Of a stretch of DNA of 64,000 nt, positions 17,542 through 32,400 are shown in pieces (positions within the stretch are counted from its first letter, which is position 1; every line of letters starts with the position of its first letter). The translations under genes and the position numbers were made by a program. Below the pieces are notes generated by a model. The model saw nothing but the letters and a program-made list of their open reading frames with translations, was not told where the DNA came from and made no database searches. This stretch comes from Tethya wilhelma (lineage: Eukaryota; Porifera; Demospongiae; Tethyida; Tethyidae): positions 461,408-525,407 of the forward strand of contig CAXIPT010000013.1 in NCBI GenBank assembly GCA_964030475.1, read 5' to 3'.

Positions 17542-18222
17542 TCATCTATCGGTTGTCCAAAGAAGTACAAAGTTCTCTTCGTAGTCTTTCGGAGACATCA
17601 AAGGTTCCACTAGTCTATCAGCGAGACCACGATAACCGTAACCAATGGTAACCAGGAGGCGTGTCTGGTGACCGATCATTGATGAGGCGATATTTTTAAC
17701 ATCCTTTTCATCGACCAAATCCCTAGAGGAATAGGAAGAGGGTGGAGTCAACACACACACACCTTTCTTTCTCTCCTAGCTCCCCCTGCACACACATTCT
17801 CTCCCTCACACACATCCACACATGTTTTCACACTTCCACACAGGGTATATATAACTGTCATAAAAGCAGAATTAAAACAAGCAAATGCTTTAAATTCCCA
17901 GAAAATTTTCGGAAGGAGCCTGCCCCCCAGCCTGCTTTACATTCTGCCCACTCCCCCTTTAACTCCCAGTTAGACCCCTACCACGAGACTCACTTGTAGA
18001 AGTCGATAGCATTGCTCCTTCCTATGATGCTGGGCAGCCAATGGCGTGGTAGGATCCGTCCTCCGATGGAGAGGGTCTGGTAGATGTTCTTGACGTGGCC
18101 AGTGAGGGTCATTGAGGAGACAATCTCTGTCGATTTCACGTTGAGAAGGACAATGTGTCCAGTAGTGAGTGCTAGTTGGAGCTGAGAGTCCATGGCATGG
18201 AGGGAAGATACTGTTGGGGATT

Positions 18223-18288
<66 letters not shown>

Positions 18289-19991
18289 CCAACTACATGT
18301 ATATCTCAAGAACAACAGCTCCAGTCTTCAAAAGCGGCATACCAAGGTAAAATAATCAAGTTTATTTATCTAAAAGAATTACACAAAGAATTCAACAAAA
18401 GTTTGTAGTTCCTCAGATATGAAGCTTTTCAGCCTCTTCTAGGCCACAGCGCACAGCACACAGCGCACAGTGCACAGCGCACAGTGCACAGCATACAGCG
18501 CACAGTGCACAGTGCACAGCGCACAGTGCACAGTCCACAGCGCACAGCGCACAGTGCCCAGCGCACAGCGCACAATGTGTGTGTGGTGTGTGTGTTTGTA
18601 GGCAGGAGAGAAAGGGGGAAAGGTTAGGTGATTTTGGTAGTACTTGAATTCTCATTATCTCAGCCTAGGAAGGTCGTAAGAAGCTGGGACTTGCACCATT
18701 GTGATCAGCACGAAAAGAACTTTAAAATGGTATAATTTATTTTGGAAATTGTAAAATGGCCATTTTTGTCAAAAAATCACACTCGACCAAAGGCTATAAT
18801 CTATGGTTTTTGATGATTTGGAGCAAAAAATAAAACTAGTAATAAATTATATCACTTGAAAGCTCTCTTTGAGCTGATCACAATGGTACCAATCCCAGTT
18901 TCTTACGACCTTCCTAGAGTGAGATATTGCTAAGATAAACACCACAGATTGGAAGAAAAAATTCTACTACAAATGAAGATCATTGATAAAAAACCTAAAA
19001 CAAAATTGCAAGCAAAAAAAAATTCTGTTTCAACCAATTTACTCTAAAGATAGGTACACGGTTACCTTGGTCAGTCGTAAACTGGTCGACATTGATGGTG
19101 GTCAAGAGCTCCTCCTTATTAGTGTTCCAGCAATAAAGAACATTCCCGGGTCGGGACAACGCCCACACGTACGAAGTCATATGACCACCAGCCTCCTCCT
19201 CATCAATGCATGTGACTGAGACCACACAATCGCTGTCTGTAGCCTCATACCTTGACCTGTTGTACTTCTTCCGGCAGTAGTGGATCTGAGACGGTAAGAC
19301 GTCAAACACGAAAAGGATCTCATGCTTTGTTCCACACCACACCGTCTTGCGATTCTCTCCAGGGAAGTGAACGATGGTCGAGCAGAGAATGGGTAGTTTT
19401 TCAGGTGTCTTGAACACCGACCGCACAGGGAGTTGAGTGCCGTTGACTCTATTGTCGTAGCGCGAGTCGTCAGGAAGTTTGGTCTCTTCTATCGTCTCGT
19501 TAAAGAGTAGGATGCAGCCGTCTTTTCGAACTACTAGTACTTGCCTGGGGAGGGTGTGTGTGTGTGTGTGTGTGTGGAACAGTAAGTATATCATGTACAG
19601 TAGAGCTTCAAATTCTCTTGGCACAAAAAGTTTGTGTGAAAATTGAGCCTGTATATTTATGACAAAAATCTCAATCTCTAAATAATGCCCACTCACAGTT
19701 TCCTATGATCAATCCAATCATGAAATTTAGCACAAACAACAAAAGACTTTACTGTACATGCAGTATGAGGAGCACACAGTGCTAGCTGCTGCTGAGGCTA
19801 CCTGTTGGTCAGAAGGTAGTATATTCCACAGATGCCTTGGCCTTCCAGTACAGCAAGCTGGCGGTCCAGGAGGGTGTGCTTGGAGACTGCATCCAGTATG
19901 AACACCTTTCCCTCCTCAGTGCCCAGCCACATTGTGTAGCTGACACAACAGATGCTAGTGATCACACTAGAGCACAGTGGGAAGGACTGCA

Positions 19992-20062
<71 letters not shown>

Positions 20063-23000
20063 AAAATCTTGAAATCTAGCCAGGATTTGAACTCTTTCCA
20101 GTGAGCTACTAGAACTCATGGGATTGGAGCAGACATTTAACCACAATAGCCTCAGGAAACTACCGTATAGCAGGTAAATTTGGTGGGCTTAAAATTGGCG
20201 AATTTGCATTTTTTTTTAAGCATGATTAGCGATTTTAAATTCGCCAATTTAATTCTGCACAATGCATTGTTTATATGCACATGCATGCATATAAAACTGT
20301 TTGGCGATTTTTAATTTGATGATCTGCAGAATAATTTGCCAATTCACCAAATTTACCCACTATACGGTAGATGAAAATGACTGTCAACCAGGAAGTGCTC
20401 TCTCACCTGAGCTGACTTCTCTTTGAAGTTAATGACACACACTTCAGATCCACTCTCGCTGTGAGTACACAGCCACAGCTCCTCCTGAAGGTCACCTCGT
20501 GTGACGTAGGAATGAGGCGTAGATGTCAGAGGAACAAAATTCTGCTGGTCTGAATCGGACAGCTCCGACGGTGGTGGGACTATCTCAATGGGTAAGGTGC
20601 AGATGCAAGCACAAGTGACGGTGTTGGAGTGGCGGAGGCAGCGAGCATCGACCAGCCTCGAGATGGAGGGGTTGGTGAGGATGTTTGTGAGTTGTTCGGC
20701 CGTGGGTCTGTTTCTGAAGTCTTGTTGCCAGCACCACCTCATCACATCGAGATAGAGGATGGGGTTGTTCAACTCCTGAAGACGAGGAAAGAGAAGTGGG
20801 ACAATAGATTATTTGAGTCAGCTTGGAAACTTTAAATTTAATAATTTTATTTATCTTTTCAATGTTTTCATAGTCAAATGTATAATAGTCTAGAAAATAG
20901 TTTGCAGAGAATGACATTATCACCTACTAAATTGACTGGATCAAGACAATTATTTCGGTGAGTTAATAATACACTAATTAAGGGGCGTACCCTGCTCTGT
21001 AGTGGCGGCCTTTCTCCCTCAGTGACCAGCTTCTCGATCTGAGAGCCCATCAAGTTCTGCTTCTCGAAGGGGAAGTACAGTGAAATCATCTCGTAGAGGA
21101 ACATGGCGTAGGAGAAGATGTCCACTTTCTCTGTGCAGGCTTCGGTGCCAACATATTTGAGGATTTCGGGGGCCATGAACCCTGGAGACCCCTTGAACCC
21201 CATGACCCCACCGGGAGAGAGAGCCTGACTGATTCCGAGGTCAGCGATCTTGACGTGGACTTGAGAGATGGCATCTGGTGTGTGTGTGTGTACATGTGTG
21301 TGTGTACGTATGTGTGTGCGTGCATGCGTGTGTGTGCATGTGCTACAGTGCTAGTGAAACACCTATATATGCATAAAAAATACAAGACTAAGAAACATGC
21401 ACTGACAAATACAGCAAATGCAAAACAAATAAATTACATACAATGGCAGTACATGTACACAAGTATGGATAGGCTTAGCCTGGGTATGTGTATATTTCTC
21501 ACCAAAGTCTCTATTTGCTTCTTCTTCTCCATCCACTTCCTCCTCCCCATGGCTGTGACCCTCGTGACCTTGAGCTGCATGGAGGCTGTCCTGAGCCGAA
21601 GGGAACTTGAACACCAAGATGTTGGGGCTCTTCAGGTCATAATAGACAATCTTGTGCTTGTGGATGTAGTCCAGACCAGATGCCACCTAGGAAGCAGGCA
21701 AAGGACCGTGTAGATTATGAAGAGTATAGAATGTCAGCATTGCTGCTTCATTTATGCAAGCACACACAAGAGACAGAGGATACAGGCAAAGAAATTTTGT
21801 AAATTATGAAGAAAAATAATAGTAGTATGCCAGTACAAATTTATATAAGTGTTGCTTCATTTATAGCAAGCACACGTATAAGGCAAAGGATTACGTAAAT
21901 TATAAAGAAAATAATGCTATGGAGTGTCAACATTGTTGCTTCATTCATAATTTTTACTATATTGATCATTGATAATAGCAAGCACACATTACTGTACTAT
22001 ACATGTCACTTCAATTTATTGTGAAGACATATAATAGCAAGCACACACACAGAAGGCCTGAGAACAGACTACACATTGCACACACACAAAATGATTCCAG
22101 TGTTTCTCACCTGGTAGGCAGTGTTCTGCAGGACCATCGGAGCAATCCTGGCGTCCACTTTACGGTACTTCTGGAAGACAGAAGAGAGACTGCCACCATG
22201 AGCCCACTCCAGGATGAAGCAGAGAGGTTGGAGGACCACCCCGATGAACTCTATCACGTTGGGATGATGAAGGCGATGGAGGATGGACACCTCTGCACGC
22301 ACCTGGAGAACACAAAGTACAGTAACTAAATAAACAATGTAGAAATGGGCAGTGCTGTAAATTGTAAGGCATGTCTCGATTTTGGCACACATATGACTAC
22401 GACATACTTCAATGTAGGCTTTGGATGCACTCTCGGCTGTGAAAAGCTTTGAGTCCAGACGATCTATCTTGATGGCCACCTCTCTCCCTTCATCATCCTG
22501 AAAGGATCAACACCACCAAAGAGAGGAAATATTCAACCACAAAAATTTATATACTTAATATAATAATACTTATTTACTTTTATTCATGCATACTAATCTT
22601 ATATAATTTACTGTACTTACTTATAACATACACACATACATATATACTTAATGTCTTAAATGACTCACGGTAGCTGTAGGTGTGGGATAGACAGTGCCGT
22701 GGTAGATGTCTCCAAACGTTCCGTGGTCGATGTACTCCCCCATGTCCACACAGTCAGGGTTGAGAACATAATGAGATGGAAGATCGGCAAATATCTAAAG
22801 AATGAAAGACATGATCAGTCATAATTGGATAATTAAGAGCATTAGTTAATCAATTAGTTGGATAATTAGTGATCATTGACATGTGAACTCACCAGATCTG
22901 GAGCTATGTCTCGTATGGGGAGGGGGTGGTCCCGGTGGGCGGGGCACACAAGAGGCTCAAACTTTCGAGCGGAGACGATACACGATTCGAACATGAAACC

Positions 23001-26000
23001 AAACTTTGATGCGAGAGTGAGGCCCATCTCAGCACCAGTAGTCCCTGCTGCCTGCTCAACAGACTCCAGTGGAATAGCCAGTGGCTCTGCGCAGGGAAAG
23101 GGGGGGTGGGGTTCAAGGTAAGTACAGAAGTAAAATTACTTTCAGCGGGAAGGTTTGAATGTAACTAAGTTCATAGATGTCTCTTATTAAGCATTAAATT
23201 TGATGAATTTAGCTTTCTTGGATGAGCTGTGCAATGCCCACACGTGTATGTTTGTGAATGAATCGTAATCCGTGAAATTATGAAAGTTATATTCCAAGAA
23301 ACTTTCCCACCATATAAATGAAGGCACCGTTGGTGCACAAGCCTCGGCACACTCAACTAGTAACACACTTAACACACATACGCTGTTACGGTATAAAATA
23401 GATTATCATATGTAGCTACATGCATGTATATGCTGCGGGTGTATCAAGAGTCAAACTTAGCCTGGCCCAGTCCCCAGGCTCCAAAATCAAGGGAACCCGG
23501 GGATGAAGGACAAGCGTAGGCCCACAAGTTATAATTAGCCATATAACTCTGGGATGAAGGAGCACAAGACACAGACTATATGATCAAGTTGCAGATTAAA
23601 CTACCCGCTCTGCAGGCTGCATAGCCTTCAAGTGGACTATCACTGATGAATATATTGTCCTGCACTGGTATCTATGATGAGCTGAGTTACTGATTGTGTA
23701 GTTCAGGCATACTCAATAGCTATCTGACAACACCTAAGTATTCCATGTCCATCTATGCGTGTATAATTTGCAGCTTAGCTCAATTCATCATAGCATGGAT
23801 ATTATAGATCCATGATCATAGTACTGAGCCGATAGGCCACACTGAAAATCTATCATTATACTGGCATAGCATGCCAAACTATATATGCTTACATAGAAAT
23901 CAGGCCAATTATTCTTATCTGTCTTACCAAGTACTATTGAGCAACAGCAGCCATGCAGCAAAGCTGCCTCCAGTCTGGCAGAGCAGCAAACAAAGGTCCT
24001 GCCAACATCCAACATGGATTCTAGATAACGCACACCGAATCAATGGGCGTGGCCTCTAAGCTAAGCGCTCAAAAAAGCACCAAAATCTCAAATCTCTGCA
24101 ACTGCAGTGTTTTGGACAGCAAAAAATAAACATCTACAAGATCATTCTCATTTACGAACGTAAGTGCCATCAATTTTGGCGATAGAGCTGCCCTTCTTGA
24201 GATTTCGATGGAACAGACAGACAAAACGACTACCATAATCCTCTGCACGTGATACTCACGTGCCGAGGCTTAATGATCAAAGCTACAAACAGTAAGTCAT
24301 AAGCTCACCTTCTTTTTCAGGTCTTGCTGCTTGCTGTGTTCTGTAGATATCAGCCAGACTCCCCTTCCTCCTGGTCGGTCTGGAGGAGGTACCGTTCACT
24401 GATTGCTGCTGTAACGATAGGGGCACCTCTTCTGACGAACTCGATTGGAACGAGGAAACAGTTGAAGCACGATGGACGTCAGAATCTGACGACTTTTTCA
24501 CCAACACACTCTCTCTCTTACCACCACTACTGATGAACAGTGAACGTCTTGCCTTCACGCCTCCTTCCGAGGCCTGTCTCTGATATTTGGTGGTTTTGTG
24601 TTGGCCCACCATCACTGGAGAGGAGGGAGGGGCAGTATCGGAGAGGGGGGAGTGGTTGGACTTTGGAGCTGATTGGCTAAGTTGATCTGAAGTATCTAGT
24701 AGCTGGGCACTGCATACCTGTGTGAGTGTGTGAGTGTGTGAGTAAAAAAAAGGAGCCCATCTCAAGACCTATACTAGTGTACTATACCTGTAAATCTGTT
24801 TGAGTTTGCTCAGGAAGGGGCGTGGCACCACTGACACAGTACGGACAAGGGATGACTCGATTGACGTAAGGGATAGCCTCGATGGTGGTGTTCCCGTCTC
24901 GTCCCCCCAGGCCAGGGTACCAGTCCTCCAGGAGGGTGTCGATGTAGTCCACAGTCAGCGAGAAGATCTCCGCACTCATCCAGTGGGATTCGTACTGGGG
25001 ATAGGTGGGGCCTGGTGGGTCACATGACTCCACTCTCGGATCAGGTGATGCACAGGGGTAAGGAGAACTGCAGTGAATAGGCAAGTTATAACTCAAACAT
25101 TAACAAAGTTATAACTCAGTAGGTAAACATCCAAGTTATAACTCAGACATCCAGTCATAACTCAGACATCCAGTTATAACTGAGACATCCAGTTATAACT
25201 GAGACATCCAGTTATAACTTAGACATCCAAGTTATAACTCAGACATCCAAGTCATAACTTAGTTAGTCTTCAACCTACCTAGCTTGTCTTTGTGCTTCCC
25301 TTATCTCTCTGTGCAGCATGGCAAGACACACAGTATCCACTACCAGTACCTCAATGCCTCTGTTAGGGGTCATATCCACAGGCATCCAGCTTCCGTTCAA
25401 CTCAAATGACAGGTCATCAGCAGCATGGCAAGGCTCGATGGGAACGGTTGACGAATCGTCAAAGATCGAAGGACTTGGTTTGCAATTCTTGAAACTGCCG
25501 CCTGGTAAAATCTCCGTCACTCGAAGCAGACTCAATCCTTTGTACCACAACTCAATCCCGGTCTTCCAGTAGGACCACTCCAGGCTGAGACCACTGCCCA
25601 ACTCACCGGAGACAATCTGTTCGGAAATCTCAGCAATCTTGTTGCTATCATAGCCGAGAGATTTGAGCACCACTCCTGAAATATCGGTTGAAGCCAAGAA
25701 CCTTGAGATGAGACGAGGCCAAAACCCACTCGGGACATACGTCATGAAATAAAACCGACGGAGAATGAAACCGGTGCGAAATAGATCTTCTGAGACGTGG
25801 GTGGCCACTGCTAACTTGCTCGGTTGGTTGTCATCTTGAGCATTGCTAGGACTTGCATCTAGTTTATCCTGATCACGGCCAAAGAGCCGAGTGGTCTCTG
25901 GACTAGTGGCAAGGATCTGTAGCAGATTGGGTCGAGGGAAGACATTGTCGAAAGCATGAATGGTGTAGGCAGGCTTGAGAGGGAGCATTGAAGGGACGAG

Positions 26001-26406
26001 TAGGCGTTGGTGATCAAGGTACAGAGCCACTTCAAACTTGCCGAGAAGTTCGATATACTCTTTTCTGTGAGCTTGAGGGAAGATGTTTCCCTTGAAGACG
26101 TGAGAGAGAACAGAAGTACGAAGAATTCCAGCTTCAGGACCTGTTAAAATATCACATACAGTGAAATGCTCAAGATGGAATGCATTTTTGTAACTTAGTG
26201 CACACGACATGGCTAACAACCTACCTTCAGTTCTTTGAATGAACCTGTTGACCTCTGGTACAGTGACTACATGTGCTAACATGTCACACAGCCACTGTGG
26301 GTCAATGAAGTAGAGGTGGCTGAGAGCTGGAGTGTCATAGTGGAGCATAATACCTGTAGGTGTAAGAGGGTGGAGGAACAAGGAGGGAGGGAGGGAGGGA
26401 GAGAGG

Positions 26407-26462
<56 letters not shown>

Positions 26463-29400
26463 CAGTTAATCAATGTTTGTTTATATTCATAATAAATGCT
26501 TCTCATGCTTCTTTGCATTAATGTTGATGTTAATTATGGACACAGCACTAATTAATTGTTAATTACTAATTGTTAGTTCTGTAATATAATTAAACGCTAA
26601 TTAATATTGATTTTACATTAATTTTATTCGTTACTAACAAATGTAACACCTTATCATGTATTATTCGCATGTTCACAACGCGTCTAGCTAATTACTGATT
26701 AAATTAATGAATACATTTATATAATGCACATTAATTGACTCCTCCTACTAACCATTTTCATGGAGAAACTTGACAGCCTGGTCCAGTTCTCTTGGGTTGG
26801 CTATAATATCCTGAACACGCTCCCTGCAACACACATAACCACAACCATGCATAGGTTCATTGCACTAGGAGCAACAATAATATCTTACCTAAAGAATGTC
26901 TCCTTCAGTAGAGGAGGCAAGTCATCGCTCCTGCATTGAGCTACCAGCTGCTGCACTCTCTCCTGGAGCATCAAGAAGCTGGCTGGAATGGGCTGGTCCA
27001 ACAGCTTGGTCTTGTTAGGACCATGTCCAACTGAACAAGAGAATAACAAAGATTAAAACCAAATCTCAAGAAATGTGCACAAAATAAAACACCAAACCTT
27101 CACAGCACAAATTTTTCTGCATTTTACAAGATTTTTTGCTGCCATGAAGATAAGGAGCTGCTGAAGGTTACTTACTTTTTCCCGGAGCAGTGAGAGAGAA
27201 TGAGATGTCATAGAGTGCCATTCTCAGCTCAGGCACTCCCTCTGGTCTACCGCTGAGAGGACAGCCAACGTAGATCACGTCCAGGATCTTTGGCAGACCC
27301 ATTTCCTTGAGCTGCTGAGGACCACGGCCAACAAGATACTTTTGATAGATGATATGATTGAGCTCTTTCTTGCGTTTATCTCTCTCATCGCTCTTTAGCT
27401 TGTCACAGTGTGTGCCAACGATGACTACTGGAGAGTCAGGAGCACGGGCCTGCACAGACACACACACACATAATCTTCTTCACTCAAGCGAGCATTTTTA
27501 TCCAGCTTTAATATGAGGATTGCTCACATGAATGAAGAAGAAAAGTGTGCAAAGAATGCGAAAAGGTCAGGTCTGTCTGACCTCTTCTATATAGGTATGA
27601 GTGATTGTATGCTAACTGTAAGGGATATACTAACTGCATGTGTTCTCCTGCATGGGAGTGTTTTCCACGCTCTAAATTTATCTCAAAGAATCTAATAAGA
27701 GTGATGCATGCAGAGACCAGAACTATAGGAGGCTATAAATAAAATGATCAAAAAGTATAAAGGAAAGTTTTCCAGCTCCTAAATTTATCTCGAAGATTTA
27801 TTGACAAAAAAGGTAAAATACAATGTCATGCAGAGACCAGAACTAACATGCCATGCACAAACAACAACACAACACAATACAGTGTATGCCAACAAACTGT
27901 ACAACCATTCCATGAGTAAATCTACTGTCATCCTCCAAACAATATCAGCTAGTAATTCAACATTATTTACATTTCTTCCAGAAAGAATGCACCACCACCA
28001 TCACCAGTCTACCAGATCCCAGGGACTGCCACATTTCAACAAAACCCAAACATAAACTGCAAAAACAAGCAGCATGATGTGGCAGTCCTGCAGGTGGTAG
28101 GCTGGGCATACAATAAAAGCAGAGCAAACCAGTCTGAGAGAGCATAGTATATTTACAACTCGTATGTATATCAAGCAGAAATGAAACTAACCAGCACCTT
28201 CTATATCTTTGGTGGACTACTACTATTATTCCCAATAGGATCACAAGGTTCCCAACCAACAGAGGAAGTTTCTTCTTGTTCCATCAACAAAGAGAGCGTT
28301 GCTGAAATAGCTGATTGCCCAGCTTGGTTCAAACCAGGCGAGAACGGGACTTGCCAATGTGGAGAGGACGTCCAACCCAGTTTGATCCACTGTGACAATG
28401 CTACTAAAGTCACAACCATCAGCATACTGGCTTGCATCACATTCGACAACACGACTGGTACTGTATACGGTGGTCGGTGTCCTTACAACACCATCAACAC
28501 TAACGCATCGTTCTCGGTAAAGCCCCGAGTGACTCTATCTGGTAATGTCTCGCGACTGGATGACAAGATGTGTGGACCGCTGAACAAAACTGGTCTTCTT
28601 TGCAGCAAGTGCAGAGAGGGGCTTGGCATCCCTCTGATGTCCTACTCTAGCAAGTGTATCGAGTGCCTGGACAGTAAATATGGATGGTTGGTCTACATAT
28701 TAGCTGCATTTGGTCTCACGACGGTTCTGGGTGCTCTCATCATTGTATGTCGCATTGATGCCACCTCGCCTGGGCTCAACCTCATGATAATGACCAGTCA
28801 GCTCCTAGTCAATGGGCATTACTACCTACCCTCTGTCTATAACGTGAAACCGTTTAGCACTTTTATAGCGATCGGTTTATCAATGTACGGATTGTGGAAT
28901 TTTGAAATTTTTCGTGGTGTCTTACCGCCATTTTGTATCTCTTCCAAGATGAACACACTTCAAGTGATAGTTCTAGACTACTTGGTAGCACTCTATCCTC
29001 TTGTTTTAACTGCTATTATCTACTACTGCATTGAGTTCCACGATCGAGGCAACCGTGTCTTGATGGTCCTGTGGAAGCCATTTCACCGCTGCGTTGTAAG
29101 ATTTAGGAGGAGTTGGGAGATAAAAGGTTCTGTCATCAATGCCTTTGCAACCTTCCTGCTACTCTCCTATTGTAAGCTGTTGAATATATCCTTCGGCATG
29201 CTAGTACCTGTAACTCTTTACAATGGTTGCGGAGAGACTTCTATCAGAGTATACTATGAACCATCTTTTAGATTCTTTGGCAAATCCCATTTGCCATATG
29301 CAATCCTATCTCTTCTCATTCTATTGGTTTTCGTATTTCTACCACTACTGTACATCCTATTCTACCAGAACAAATACTTTCAAAGGTGTCTGGAGGCTTG

Positions 29401-32400
29401 CAGGCTTCGGATAACACTGCTAAATGAACTTGCTAATGTTTGTCAGATACACTACAAGAATGGTCTTAATGGTGATCCTGATTATCGCTGGTATGCTGGA
29501 GTGTACCTCATCTTTCGTATACTCTTTGCTATCCACTACACACCAAAACTGGGTAACCTCCCTGCCATAATTTCCAGTGGAGTGGCAACAGTACTTTGTG
29601 CAATAGTGCGACCATTCAAGAACAAGTACTTCAACGTATTTGAGACTATTGCCTGGGCAATGTGGACACTAGGGGTCATCTACTTTTCACTCCTGTTTCC
29701 AACAAATGTCTACAATTTGCCTCACACCCCACTGTTTGTAGCAGCCACACTGCCTCTGGTATACCTCATCTGTTTCATTCTTTTCAACTTTTTACGAAGG
29801 GCTGCCTGCTCAAGAAATATCTACATAGCACTAAAGAATCTCTACACAAGACTAAAGGAGAAGATAGCTCCAACTCATGATGAAGAGAATCCCATTGTCC
29901 TTGACTTACCATCAGAAACTGAACCTCTTCTATCATATAGTAGGGACAACTGTCATTAGCTAATACAAATGCATTGACTGGACAAAGTATAGATAAAACT
30001 AGCTTGGAATTAGTCATATAGCGTGTATATAGCACAGTATAGCTATATTGAGTGCAAAATTTTGATACCTAGACATAGTATTTTAGCAGATTTAATACTG
30101 ATCAATTTTGATGAAACCTGGCAAATCATTACACATAATAGTTATAAAAATATGCACACTTACTTGTGTATTGTGAAGCCATGGTCCTAAATCTTCACTT
30201 AAGCGAGTATACTTACATACTTTTACTTATATATAGCACAGTTATGAAAATATGCACACTTACTTGTATATTGTGAAGCCATGGTCCCAATTCTTCAATG
30301 CCATTCTCCCCCTTATTGACATTCCACACCACCAGATAGAGTGATCGGGTGGAGAGGAAGCACTGGTGAGTCACATAGTACTCTTCCTGCAAGAGAGTAA
30401 CCGCACGAGAGAGAGAATCTAACTAACCTCTTCCCTGGTGGAATGATAACCACTTACCTGTCCTCCAAAATCCCACGTATAGAATGTAACGCTCCTCATT
30501 GGCTTGGGACCACGTCTCTTGATCTTGAGATAATCAGGGTCGAGATCTTTGCGATACTTCCATATACCCACATCCACACCCACCGTGGAGAGAGTGTCTG
30601 GAAAAACACAAAATTTATTACAAAGAGTTGGTAATGGTCGTCATATATACATGCACGTATTTAAGGTATACTGGTACCAGTTCATCTCCTCAAACCTTTT
30701 TTACCTCTTCTCAGGTATTGGAATGGGAGAAGGGCTGGGAGCAGGACTTACCTGTTCGTTTTCCTCTCCTGGCAGCTGGGGGTTCTTCTCCCGTGACTCT
30801 CTGCATGAACGTGGTGGAAGGAGTCACTTTCTCGTGGACTTCTCTCAGCCGAGAGAGAAGAGTGGTCTTGCCCATCTTCTGCAGTCCAACCAACATCAGC
30901 TTCATGCTCTCATTTGGCTTAGCACTGCACACAGGTGTATCAAAATGAACCATAATTATTCAAGAAAAGGTAAAGGTGTATCACAAAGGTACCATCAAAG
31001 TTTGATAGGATACTTTTAACAAACTTTTTGGGAGGGTACAATGTACAAGTTTTGATGGTATATATATAAATGTACGTATTATAAGTATATTCTATACTTC
31101 ATAAGCCATGATTTCCCTACTTCTGTTTGTCTTGTAAAATAAGAACCAGAAGTAGGAAGACCTGGCTTACAAGGCTGTCAGATAATTGCACTGACTTACT
31201 CGTGAAGTAGGGATCTCATATAGAGGAGCTTGTCAGAGGCAAGTCTGAACTTGTCCAAGTCGTCAGCAGGGGGATTGGTAAGAGGGCAGCCATCGTACTC
31301 GAGATTCCAGAGATGCTCCAAATTGCTCAGCTCAAGTGGGAGTGTATCAATGTCCTTGTTGTGGCTGATAACAAGACAAGCAATGTTCGTCATGAGATGG
31401 AGGTGAGAGGGGACATGTCGAAGGCGATTGTTGGCCACCTCCAGAGTGGAGAGCTGTGGAAACAGTGGCGATATGACAACGGAGGCCAGCTGAGGCTGTC
31501 CGGAGCCCGATCCCTCCTGAGAGCTGTTGCTGTTGCTAGAACCTGGACTCTTTCCATTCTCAATCACCGCATCTTCTCCTCCACTACTGGGCGTCTTCAC
31601 CAGGTCACTCTTCTTCCCCCCAACGGTTGCTCGCCGACCTGTAAAAGATTTCGTGAGCGCATTTAAAATATCTCCTGAAAGGGTAGCTGATCTCGGCGAA
31701 GTGGTGCTGTTGACCACCACAGCGTGATGGTCACCAACTGTGTTTGAGCGGATTTTAGTGCTAGGTTTTGTGGATTCCTCAAAGGATGAGGTGAGATCTG
31801 TCGAGCCTTTGCTTCGACCCACAAACCTGAACAACTGCAGGTCGACCATCTGGTTGTTGTTCAGCTTGAGAGTGGTGAGCTTACGCAGGTTCCTGTGCGA
31901 ACGGTGAGGACAGGGTTTGAAGATATTCTGAAAGGAAGGCGAGCTACTACCGCCCTCCATGATACTCATGGTGAGAGAAGCCGACGCTTCAAAGTGTCTT
32001 CGACCACAAGGCTGGTAGTAGCGATGATCGTGCCCGGGTAGTGACGGAGCAATGGCATTGTGGAGCTCGTTACTGGAGGCATCAAGTTGATCCAAGTCGA
32101 CTGGAAAATCACTCACACTGCCGAGTGATTTGATATGGTTGTGAGAAACATTGAGCTTCTGAAGCTTAGGAGCTAAACAGCTAAGACCGGCGGGGATGGC
32201 AGTCAGGGAATTGTAGGCGAGGTCAAGCACCTCTAGCGTGAAGGTCTCTGACGAGTCTCCCTCCTCTGCTGTTTCAAGATCGTCGAACTCCTCCACCTCA
32301 ATGTCCATGTCATGGAAGCTCTCCAATCGGCGGCTCATCATTGCTTTGGTTTGGATGGTCGCAGCTCGTGGCTCGAGGGAACCAATATTGGGGGTTTTCC

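Noticed and set aside
18444..18575. CRISPR-like array
   Set aside because: Head-to-tail 7-bp units without spacers, in an intron of an animal gene; simple minisatellite. The 20-bp array at 25083-25262 also has no unique spacers.
21503..21515. DFG kinase motif at the end of LRRK exon 21503-21686
   Set aside because: The G comes from the intron; after splicing the residue is Asp (DFD). The true magnesium motif is DLG in the next exon, directly before GSPGFMAPE.
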